A stretch of 32,330 bases of DNA. Source: a virus. Position 1 is the first letter of the stretch, and each line of letters begins with the position of its first letter. The DNA is taken from the IMG/VR virus record IMGVR_UViG_3300025327_000112, positions 1 through 32,330 of that record. One strand, given 5' to 3'. A program made the translations under genes and the position numbers. Shown here piece after piece: positions 7,092 through 13,443 of this stretch. Under the pieces are notes generated by a model. It made no database searches. It saw only the letters and a program-made list of their open reading frames with translations, and was not told the origin of the DNA.

Positions 7092-8623
7092 AGCTGTATT
7101 CTTGCTACACCCCCACGCACACCAAGATGTTCGAGCGCCACTTCATGGTGTCGCTGCCCAAGGAGTTCCGCGGGCGGAACCTCGTGGTGCGCAAGCTCCG
7201 GCAGAAGAGCAAGGACGGCGAATTCGCGTCTGCCGGCTTCTTCGAGACCTGTGTCCAGAAGGTCGAGTTCATCCTGGAGGCGTGCCAGTCGGAGAAGCGG
7301 CCGTTCGTGTTCTCCGACGTCGACGTTCGCTTCTACGCCAGATTTGGGAAAGACCTGGAGGAACTGCTTGGCGCGCACGACATGGCCTGCCAGTGGGACG
7401 GTGCCCGCGGGCGCTTCTGCACCGGCTTCATGGCCCTGCGGCCATCGGCGAAGCTTACCGTCTTCTGGCAAGCTGTCCTTGAGCGCATGAGGAAACGTCG
7501 GCTACTCGACCAGGACGCGGCCAACGAAGTCATCGCCAAAGGGGCCGAGCCAAGGATCGATGTGACAGCTCTGCCGGCGCGCTACTGGACATTCGGGCGG
7601 AACGACCACCACTGGGTTCCGGGCATCCCGGTCGACCCGCCGGCCGACCTGGCGATGCACCACGCGAATTGGACCAAGGGCATCGCCAATAAGCTGCTCC
7701 TGCTCGCCGAGGTACAGCAGACGGTCGAGGCCCGCAAGGCGGAGGACCCTGGGAAGCTGCCCCACATGATCGAGCGGAACCCCATGGGGGCAACGGCGGC
7801 CATGGCCAGGATACTCGACCTCAACCGCTCCCAGATGCGAGCCAAGCACCACCCGATGCCCATGGCGCTCGTGCTCCAATTCTGGCGCAAGGACAAACAC
7901 CGCGCGTGGGAGTTGGCGCGGCTGTTGGCCGACATCGAGCCAGAATTCCGCGATGACGTTGGGTTCTTCTTCGCGCGGCAGACGAACGTCACGCCCGCCT
8001 CGCAGGACCCAGAATTCTGGGACACCATGGTCTACGTCGGAAAGAAGTTCCCCGTGACCGAAATCGAGACATTCGTAGACGAGTCCAAGCCGTACCCTGG
8101 CGTGTGCTTCGACCCGTGGGCATCGGCCGCCCAGAAAGTCTCGGACCTGTACTTCACGGGCAAAATGCCATATGGGCGCGTGTTTTTCTTCGAGGCGGAC
8201 GGCTGCCCCATCGGAAGCGACTGGATCGACCGGCTCAAGAAGGCCCACGCGGAGACGCTGCTCGCGGGCAAGCGCGTAACCGGGCCGCTGATGCGGTTTG
8301 GTGGCGTCGACCGGCTCCACTCGCCTGGCGGGCACGTCAACGGAACGCTCATCATGGAGTGCTCATTCTGGGAGGATCACCCGAGCCTACGCCGGTGCAC
8401 GCCGACCGACGCATGGGATGTGCTGCACGGGCCGACGTTTCGAAGCGAGCTCGGGACCGCGCAGCCCAACATCATCCGCAACGAGCACGGCGGGTTGGGC
8501 CTCTCGGAGTCGCTGTACTGGGTCCTTGGCAAGGAGAGTTGCTGGATCACGTCTTGCAAAGACCACCTTCCCCATCACTGGTGCAGGAGGCATCTAGAAC
8601 ACGTGGCTGGGCGCAATGGTTGA
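7088..8623 (+). CDS. two-domain glycosyltransferase
   Basis: This 511-aa protein appears to join two GT-A-like domains. Residues 1 to about 215 resemble the Nucleotid_trans family (PF03407): a metal- and sugar-nucleotide-binding DVD in FVFSDVDVRFY (77-79), then GRFCTGFMALRPS, the DQDAAN motif (141-146) and the late HHANWTKG (191-198). From about residue 258 a second domain begins (MALVLQFWRKDKHRAWELARLL), with a possible DxD-equivalent FFFEADGCPI (367-374) followed by WIDRL, and later NGTLIMECSFWEDHP and SLYWVLGK. Such enzymes transfer sugars from nucleotide-sugars to glycans or proteins; donor and acceptor are unknown. ATG overlaps the previous stop (ATGA) and the end overlaps the next gene by 8 bases. 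It is the first enzyme of the cassette. Confidence 0.75.
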   Translation: MKLYSCYTPTHTKMFERHFMVSLPKEFRGRNLVVRKLRQKSKDGEFASAGFFETCVQKVEFILEACQSEKRPFVFSDVDVRFYARFGKDLEELLGAHDMACQWDGARGRFCTGFMALRPSAKLTVFWQAVLERMRKRRLLDQDAANEVIAKGAEPRIDVTALPARYWTFGRNDHHWVPGIPVDPPADLAMHHANWTKGIANKLLLLAEVQQTVEARKAEDPGKLPHMIERNPMGATAAMARILDLNRSQMRAKHHPMPMALVLQFWRKDKHRAWELARLLADIEPEFRDDVGFFFARQTNVTPASQDPEFWDTMVYVGKKFPVTEIETFVDESKPYPGVCFDPWASAAQKVSDLYFTGKMPYGRVFFFEADGCPIGSDWIDRLKKAHAETLLAGKRVTGPLMRFGGVDRLHSPGGHVNGTLIMECSFWEDHPSLRRCTPTDAWDVLHGPTFRSELGTAQPNIIRNEHGGLGLSESLYWVLGKESCWITSCKDHLPHHWCRRHLEHVAGRNG

Positions 8624-9263
8624 GGTCGGCCAGACGTTTGGACGGCTCACGGTCATAGGCACGGCGCCGACCGCGAAGCAGTACAGGCACTACAGGTGTC
8701 GATGCGTATGCGGGAACGAGTTGACCGTGCGGGGGACTCACCTCTCCTACGGAAACACCAAGTCGTGCGGGTGTGCCAGGCGAGAAGCGCTGGCAAAAAA
8801 CGTAGCATCCGTAACCCACGGAGCCACCAGGGATGGAAAGCGCACGCCTACCTTTTCAAGCTGGGTCTCGATCTGGCAGAGAGTTCGCGCGACAAGTGGG
8901 CACCATTTCAAGTACTACGGCGGGCGCGGCATCACCGTCTGTGATCGCTGGCAGAAGTTCGAAAACTTCCTTGCCGACATGGGGCCAAGGCCTTCGCCGA
9001 AACATTCCATTGACCGCGAGAATAACGACGGAAACTACGAGCCTGGCAACTGTAGATGGGCTACGCGGAGTCAGCAGACGCGCAACCAACGTCCAAGGAA
9101 GAACAAGTGCGGGTTCCATGGGGTCGGCTGGAATGGGCGCTGCTACCAGGCTTCCATCTCGGTAGATGGAAGACGCGAGCATCTTGGCAATTTCCCATCT
9201 GCCGAAGATGCTGGCAATGCGTACCAGGAGAAACGAAGACAACTGGAAGCGGAGGCGGGCTAG
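8616..9263 (+). CDS. HNH homing endonuclease with AP2 DNA-binding domain
   Basis: This 215-aa protein has three parts. The N-terminal zinc-binding segment contains FGRLTVIG, CRCVCG and SCGC. A central His-Me finger nuclease contains YYGGRGITVCDRW, SIDRENNDGNYEPGNCRWAT and SQQTRNQR. The C-terminal AP2-type DNA-binding domain contains GFHGVGWNGRCYQASISVDG, HLGNF and AEDAGNAY. This is the typical layout of free-standing phage homing endonucleases. It overlaps the glycosyltransferase by 8 bases and precedes the FkbM start by 1 base, so it is embedded in the operon without breaking it. Its DNA looks less GC-rich than its neighbours, fitting recent arrival. It may have helped mobilise the surrounding cassette (inference). 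Confidence 0.88.
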   Translation: MVEVGQTFGRLTVIGTAPTAKQYRHYRCRCVCGNELTVRGTHLSYGNTKSCGCARREALAKNVASVTHGATRDGKRTPTFSSWVSIWQRVRATSGHHFKYYGGRGITVCDRWQKFENFLADMGPRPSPKHSIDRENNDGNYEPGNCRWATRSQQTRNQRPRKNKCGFHGVGWNGRCYQASISVDGRREHLGNFPSAEDAGNAYQEKRRQLEAEAG

Positions 9264-9264
9264 G

Positions 9265-9921
9265 ATGGAGAAAGCCGACACCATGGACGCCATGCTGGCC
9301 CGGCTGGCGAAGCGGTGCACGCTGGCCACCATCATCGACGTGGGGGCTAGCACGGGTTGCTGGTCCGAGGTGGCGGCGCGCCACTGGCCCGCGGCGAACC
9401 TCATTCTCATCGAGGCCGACGAGCGGCACTTCGATGCGCTGGCCGATTTCCAGGCCCGGCACGTCTGCCACATCGCCCACATGATGGCGGGCGACCACTG
9501 CGGCACCGGCTACTTCGCCGCGAGCCCGACCGACCCGTTCGGAGGCCAGGGCAGCACGGTGGCGAGGCCCGACACGGTGGAGAAGCGCTGCACGACGGTG
9601 GACCTACAGGTCATGGGCACGGGCTTTCCCGGGCCGTACCTGCTCAAGCTCGACACCCACGGGTACGAGCGGCAGATTATGGCCGGCGCTCAGTGGGTCC
9701 TGGCCAGGGCAGCGGCGCTTGTGATCGAGGCGTACACCTGCACATTGCAGCCCGGGGCGTGGCGCTTCTGGGAGCTGTGCCAGTACCTGGTGGGCTACGG
9801 CTTCGTCCCCACCGACGTGGTGGACGTCATGCGCCGGCCGCTCGATGACCGCTGGTGGCAGGCTGACATGGCCTTTGAGCGAGCGAGCGCGCCCCACGTG
9901 GGCGAGGGGAGGTATCGTTGA
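9265..9921 (+). CDS. FkbM-family methyltransferase
   Basis: The start is placed at ATG 9265, after GGAGGCGGG; an earlier in-frame ATG at 9166 lies within the endonuclease gene and is unlikely. The 218-aa product has the class I SAM-binding motif IIDVGASTGCWSE, the ribose-binding acidic strand LILIEADERHFDAL and the family hallmark LLKLDTHGYERQIMAGA. FkbM-type enzymes usually O-methylate sugars or polyketides. Its stop overlaps the next ATG (TGATG). In context it probably methylates the sugar laid down by the upstream glycosyltransferase. The C-terminal LDDRWWQADMAFER segment resembles family members ending in an aromatic motif. Confidence 0.88.
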   Translation: MEKADTMDAMLARLAKRCTLATIIDVGASTGCWSEVAARHWPAANLILIEADERHFDALADFQARHVCHIAHMMAGDHCGTGYFAASPTDPFGGQGSTVARPDTVEKRCTTVDLQVMGTGFPGPYLLKLDTHGYERQIMAGAQWVLARAAALVIEAYTCTLQPGAWRFWELCQYLVGYGFVPTDVVDVMRRPLDDRWWQADMAFERASAPHVGEGRYR

Positions 9922-10571
9922 TGCTCGTGACGCCCATCGAGCGACGCCCCCACCTCATCGCCCGCCTCATCGGCACCCAAGAGGTCGAGGCGTGGGCCAT
10001 CATCCGCGCCCTGGAGGCCACCCGCGCGCTACCGGGCGACGTCTGCGAATTCGGCGTTGCCCAGGGAGCGACCTCGGCCCTCATGGCCAACGAGATGATC
10101 GAGACCACCGAACGCCTGCACCTATTTGACAGCTTTGCGGGGCTGCCGGCACCGACCGAGAAGGACGAACTCCTACACGACATCTTCGGCCTCAACACCA
10201 TGGCGGCCTACGCCGGCACGATGGCGTGCGGGCCAGACATGGTGCTGGCGCGTCTCGCGACCGTTGGTTTTCCACCGGATCGCACCGTTCTCCACGCCGG
10301 GTTTCTGCGCGAGACCCTGGCGGGGGCCAACCTACCAGCGGCCGTGAGGTTCGCCTACGTGGACGTCGACCTGTACGAGTCGACTCGCCAGGCGCTGGAC
10401 TTCCTGACCGGCGTCATGGTGCCCGGCGGGGTGGCGCTGGTCGACGACTACGGATTCTTCACCTCTGGCGCCCAGACGGCGGTCGAGGAGGTGGCGGCGC
10501 GCGGTGGCTGGGAGGTGCGGCCGAGCGAGCCGGCGGCGCTGCACTTTTGCACGATGACCCGTAGGCCGTGA
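9921..10571 (+). CDS. TylF/MycF-family O-methyltransferase
   Basis: ATG 9921 overlaps the FkbM stop and is preceded by GGGGAGG. The 216-aa protein carries TylF-type motifs in order: VCEFGVAQGATSALMANEM (SAM binding), HLFDSFAGLPAPTEKDE, the metal-binding-type acidic motif FAYVDVDLYESTRQALDFL and VPGGVALVDDYGFF. TylF and MycF methylate sugar hydroxyls of macrolides using SAM and a divalent metal, and homologues occur in cell-surface glycan clusters. It is likely the second sugar-methylating enzyme of the cassette. Its last 4 bases overlap the GTG of the next gene. Confidence 0.9.
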   Translation: MLVTPIERRPHLIARLIGTQEVEAWAIIRALEATRALPGDVCEFGVAQGATSALMANEMIETTERLHLFDSFAGLPAPTEKDELLHDIFGLNTMAAYAGTMACGPDMVLARLATVGFPPDRTVLHAGFLRETLAGANLPAAVRFAYVDVDLYESTRQALDFLTGVMVPGGVALVDDYGFFTSGAQTAVEEVAARGGWEVRPSEPAALHFCTMTRRP

Positions 10572-11347
10572 TCGTGACCGAGCCCGTCCACATCTTCCTC
10601 CACATCCCCAAGACGGCCGGGGTCACGATCCACGAGATCGCGGCTCGCCAGTACCCGCAGGACACCGCCTACGTTGTGGGGGCTGACCACGGAATCTTCC
10701 ATGCGTTCACGCAGGAGCAGCGGGACGGCTTGTGTTACGTGGGCGGCCACTTCTCCCACGGGTTTCACCGGCACTTCACCCGCCCATGCCGGTACGTCAC
10801 CATGCTGCGCGACCCGGCCGACCTGCTGGTGTCGTGCTACCACTACATCATACGGTGTCCCAACAACCCGGACCACGGCCCCATGGTCGACGGCGGCGTG
10901 ACGTTCCCCATGTGGCTCGCGCAAGAATGGCTCGGCCACATCGACAACCATCAGTTGCGCTGCTTGCTCGGCAAGTGGCCACCCGAGCCGGTCACGTGGG
11001 CCGACATCGAGCTGGGCAAGCGGCTCCTGGCCGAGGAGTTCGCGGCCTTCGGGCTGGTCGAGCGGTTTGACGAGTCGATGCTGTTCTTTCAGGACGCATT
11101 CGGGTGGGGCGTGCCGACCTATACCAAGCGGAACGTGTATCGCTGCGATCGTGATGGCGACGTCCTGACGCCGGAGGCGCGCGAGATCATCGCCGACCGC
11201 CACGCCATGAGCTGCGAGCTGGTGGCGTTCGCACGTCGACTGTTTGACCAGCGGGCGAGGGCCGCAGGGAATGAGTTTACGGAGAGGCTGCGGCGCCTAC
11301 AGGAAGCGAACCAAGAGCAGGGCACCCCAGCCCGCGGGGCCGTGTGA
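10568..11347 (+). CDS. sulfotransferase (Sulfotransfer_2-like)
   Basis: The start is GTG 10568 (overlap GTGA). The 259-aa product contains the 5'-phosphosulfate loop HIPKTAGVT (residues 12-20, Lys15 the expected PAPS contact), a GHFSHGF segment typical of the family, and the 3'-phosphate-binding motif RDPADLLVSCYHY (Arg81, Ser89). These enzymes transfer sulfate from PAPS to hydroxyl groups of carbohydrates. No signal peptide or membrane helix is present, so it would act in the cytoplasm on a soluble or lipid-linked acceptor. The C-terminal 40 residues are charged. It is translationally coupled to a second sulfotransferase-like gene. Confidence 0.88.
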   Translation: MIVTEPVHIFLHIPKTAGVTIHEIAARQYPQDTAYVVGADHGIFHAFTQEQRDGLCYVGGHFSHGFHRHFTRPCRYVTMLRDPADLLVSCYHYIIRCPNNPDHGPMVDGGVTFPMWLAQEWLGHIDNHQLRCLLGKWPPEPVTWADIELGKRLLAEEFAAFGLVERFDESMLFFQDAFGWGVPTYTKRNVYRCDRDGDVLTPEAREIIADRHAMSCELVAFARRLFDQRARAAGNEFTERLRRLQEANQEQGTPARGAV

Positions 11348-12084
11348 CCGCCACCGTCCGCATCGTCCACAACCTGGCCCGCTCGGGCGGGACCATCTTC
11401 GCCCGCTGCCTCGGCTGCATGGACGGTGTGGCGCTCCTGAGTGAGATCCACCCGTTGACGGTCGGCATCTTCGGCGCGACCCAGCAGGCCGCCGAGTGGC
11501 ATGGTCTACAGGTGCCGCCAGGTCAGAGCTTTGTGGCCAACGTGGGGGCCCTGGCCGAAGCCGCGGCGGGCGCCGGCAAGTCCCTCGTGCTGCGCGGCTG
11601 GGACCACGTCGACCTCATGCCGTGCCCCCACAACGGGTGGGTGCCGAGCATGCATTCCGAGCTTGCCGACACGCTGGCAGGGCGCTTCGAGGTTCGCCGA
11701 CTGGCGCTGGTACGCGAGCCGCTGGCCATGTGGGCGAGCTTACAGCGGCACTGGCAGGTGGCCACGCAGCCGCAGTACGGCGACGTCTCGCTGGCGGACT
11801 TCCTGCGCGGCTATCGAGCCTTTGCCGAGATGGCCAGCGGGATGCCTCTCGTACGATACGAGGACTTCTGCGCAGACCCGGGCGGGACGCTGGCCGAGGC
11901 GTGTGACCTGCTCGATCTGCCATTCGACCCGGGCTGGCCCGGCAAGTGGCGGCACTACCGCAAGGTCACGGGCGACATCGCGAACCAGAGCGCACGGGGC
12001 GACATTGCCATGCCGGCGCCGGTGCGCGACCCCGAGATCGAAGCGCTGGCCGCTGGGAATGCGGACTACCGCTTCTCGCGATAG
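11344..12084 (+). CDS. second sulfotransferase-family protein
   Basis: GTG 11344 overlaps the previous stop by 4 bases. The 246-aa protein shows a P-loop-like 5'-phosphosulfate motif ARSGGTIFARCL (residues 12-23), a 3'-phosphate motif LVREPLAMWASL (Arg124, Ser132) and a late RYEDFCADPGGTLAEACDLL followed by LPFDPGW, all typical of sulfotransferase-fold proteins. It shares little obvious sequence with the preceding sulfotransferase, so the pair is not a recent duplication. A late NQSARGD may contact the nucleotide. Its 3' end overlaps, tail to tail, a minus-strand 22-aa ORF by 19 bases. It is the last gene of the accessory operon. Catalytic activity is likely but not proven by motifs. Confidence 0.8.
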   Translation: MTATVRIVHNLARSGGTIFARCLGCMDGVALLSEIHPLTVGIFGATQQAAEWHGLQVPPGQSFVANVGALAEAAAGAGKSLVLRGWDHVDLMPCPHNGWVPSMHSELADTLAGRFEVRRLALVREPLAMWASLQRHWQVATQPQYGDVSLADFLRGYRAFAEMASGMPLVRYEDFCADPGGTLAEACDLLDLPFDPGWPGKWRHYRKVTGDIANQSARGDIAMPAPVRDPEIEALAAGNADYRFSR

Positions 12085-12134
12085 CTGGCAATGGCCGCCG
12101 CCGCCCAGATCATCTTCTCGCCGGTGGTCATCAT
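12066..12134 (-). CDS. possible 22-aa peptide coupled to HTH gene
   Basis: On the minus strand ATG (12134-12132) overlaps the TGA of the HTH gene as ATGA and is preceded by GGGGAGGATCCC, an excellent ribosome-binding site. It encodes 22 residues (MMTTGEKMIWAAAAIASYRE then KR). The GEKMIWAAAAIAS core recalls the start of longer small phage proteins, so it may be a truncated relative. It is convergent with, and overlaps, the second sulfotransferase gene. The coupling and SD argue for translation; function is unknown. Confidence 0.4.
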   Translation of the reverse strand: MMTTGEKMIWAAAAIASYREKR

Positions 12135-12346
12135 GGGATCCTCCCCGCCCCGTCGCGCTCGGCGATCTTGAGCGTCACCTTCGCCACTGTCCCGCTCGAC
12201 ACCGAGAGCCCGCCGGCCGCGATCTTGAGTGAGTCTGGGCAGACGTCGAGCAGCTTGGACGCATGACAGAGGCCCTTGATGGCGATGATGGCATTTACCC
12301 TGTCGAGCTGCTCCTGAGATAGCCGCGTCTCGGCCCGAGCCATCAT
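12131..12346 (-). CDS. small helix-turn-helix-like regulator
   Basis: This 71-aa minus-strand ORF starts at either of two adjacent ATGs (12346 or 12343). The sequence LSQEQLDRVNAIIAIKGLCH then ASKLLDVCPDSLKIAAGG and SSGTVAKV resembles small phage HTH proteins, in which an alpha-helical DNA-binding unit of the type (AARxLGVSxxTLxRxxAG) is followed by a VRRGT-like segment. It is divergent from the head genes and preceded by the best promoter in the window, and it may control that divergent region or the CCACG-type operators (inference). It is the only clear regulator candidate seen. DNA binding is not proven. Confidence 0.65.
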   Translation of the reverse strand: MMARAETRLSQEQLDRVNAIIAIKGLCHASKLLDVCPDSLKIAAGGLSVSSGTVAKVTLKIAERDGAGRIP

Positions 12347-12394
12347 CAGGCGGCCCTTCTGCTTCTGTCGTTTGCCGCATGCCTCATGTTTTTC

Positions 12395-12422
12395 GTTGTA
12401 CGTATCTGCGCACCACTGTCAA
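12395..12422 (-). promoter_or_regulatory. candidate minus-strand promoter TTGACA-N16-TACAAC
   Basis: Read on the minus strand, TTGACA (12422-12417) is followed after 16 bp by TACAAC (12400-12395), in a locally AT-rich stretch. The predicted start site is near 12388, giving about 40 nt of leader before the HTH gene. Its geometry matches the 5345 promoter. Confidence 0.55.
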
Positions 12423-12450
12423 GAACTTCTTTCGTTGGCCCGCCGCTTTT

Positions 12451-12462
12451 CGTACCACGCGA
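12451..12462 (+). promoter_or_regulatory. third copy of the CGTACCACGCGA element
   Basis: An exact 12-bp match to the elements at 1409 and 5365 lies 10 nt upstream of the GTG at 12472. No good TTGACA-like -35 is seen at 16-17 bp (TTCGTT at 12431 is weak), so here it may act mainly as an operator or need an activator. Confidence 0.4.
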
Positions 12463-12471
12463 ATCAGACCC

Positions 12472-13443
12472 GTGGGCCTACGAATTGCCAATCTGGTCAG
12501 GGCAGCGCGGGGCAACCGCCCGCCTGGGAAGAGGCGCGCCCGGTTCAAGACGCTGCGGCCAGTCCGTCCCAGCAAGCGCACCGAGATCTGGTACCGCGGA
12601 CAGCTCCTTGGGCTCGTCGTGCACATTCGACGGCTGATCGCCGAACGCTTCCAGGGACTCCGCGACGAATGGCCGGCCCGCACCGGTGACGCCATGGTGG
12701 CCGGCGATCGCGAGCCGGACGTCGGGACGTTCGCATCCCCCAACTTCGACGGTGCGCCACGCATCGAGATGGTGATCGAGGGTGTCAAGCGCGACATGCC
12801 AGGGCTGCTGGAGTTCGCGGCCAAGACCGCCACCAGCGCCGCCACCAAGAACCTGGCCAAGATCGACGACGACCTAGCGTACCTGATCGAGCAGCAGCTT
12901 GGGGTCGACGTGGGCCCGATCTTGGAAGGCTACGGCCCGCTGTCGCAACAGATGCGCAAGGCGGTGCAGGAAAACATCGAGCTGATCCGCTCCATCCCGA
13001 CGGAGTACCTCGACCGCGTGAAGGAGACGCTCTCGACGGCGTGGCAAGAGGGCGTCGGGTTCGAGCAAACGGGCAAGATGATCGAGCGCGACTTCGCCGT
13101 CACCGAGAGCAGGGCCGCCCTCATCGCGAGTGACCAGACCAAGAAAATGGCCGGGCAGTTCAATCGTGAACGGCAGCAGCAAGTCGGGATCGACAAGTAT
13201 AAGTGGCGCGCTACCCACAGGAACACGCGGCCCGAGCACCTGGCGATGGAGACCGGCGGTGAGGGCGGACAGGGTGTCTACCGTTGGAGCGAGCCAGGCC
13301 CGCTCAAGGGAACGATCGACGGGGAGCCGTGCCACCCGGGCGAGGACATCGCGTGCAACTGCATGGCAGCCCCCTACGTTGACCTTTCCGACGCGAACGA
13401 GGACTTCTGGACCATCATGCAGGCCGCACAGGAGGCCGCTTGA
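12472..13443 (+). CDS. head morphogenesis protein (Mu F / SPP1 gp7-like)
   Basis: The product belongs to the minor head protein group that joins the portal during capsid assembly. The helical middle (RPVRPSKRTEIWYRGQLLGL onward) is followed by the C-terminal domain signature: YKWRATHRNTRPEHLAM, then PCHPGEDIACNCMAAPYV, as in PF04233 with its Cys and His residues. GTG 12472 (323 aa) is preferred because the frame's earlier ATG (12379) would put the candidate minus-strand promoter and the 12-mer element inside the coding region and would add an atypical Arg/Phe-rich N-terminus. The ATG at 12379 remains possible (354 aa). The gene overlaps the next one by 4 bases (TTGA). Confidence 0.82.
   Translation: MGLRIANLVRAARGNRPPGKRRARFKTLRPVRPSKRTEIWYRGQLLGLVVHIRRLIAERFQGLRDEWPARTGDAMVAGDREPDVGTFASPNFDGAPRIEMVIEGVKRDMPGLLEFAAKTATSAATKNLAKIDDDLAYLIEQQLGVDVGPILEGYGPLSQQMRKAVQENIELIRSIPTEYLDRVKETLSTAWQEGVGFEQTGKMIERDFAVTESRAALIASDQTKKMAGQFNRERQQQVGIDKYKWRATHRNTRPEHLAMETGGEGGQGVYRWSEPGPLKGTIDGEPCHPGEDIACNCMAAPYVDLSDANEDFWTIMQAAQEAA

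Noticed and set aside
7657-7670. Near-match CACCACGCGAATT to the regulatory 12-mer
   Set aside because: It lies inside the glycosyltransferase and encodes the conserved HHAN motif, so the similarity is best explained by coding.
7502-8335. 277-codon minus-strand frame
   Set aside because: Antisense to the well-supported glycosyltransferase; no family motif seen.
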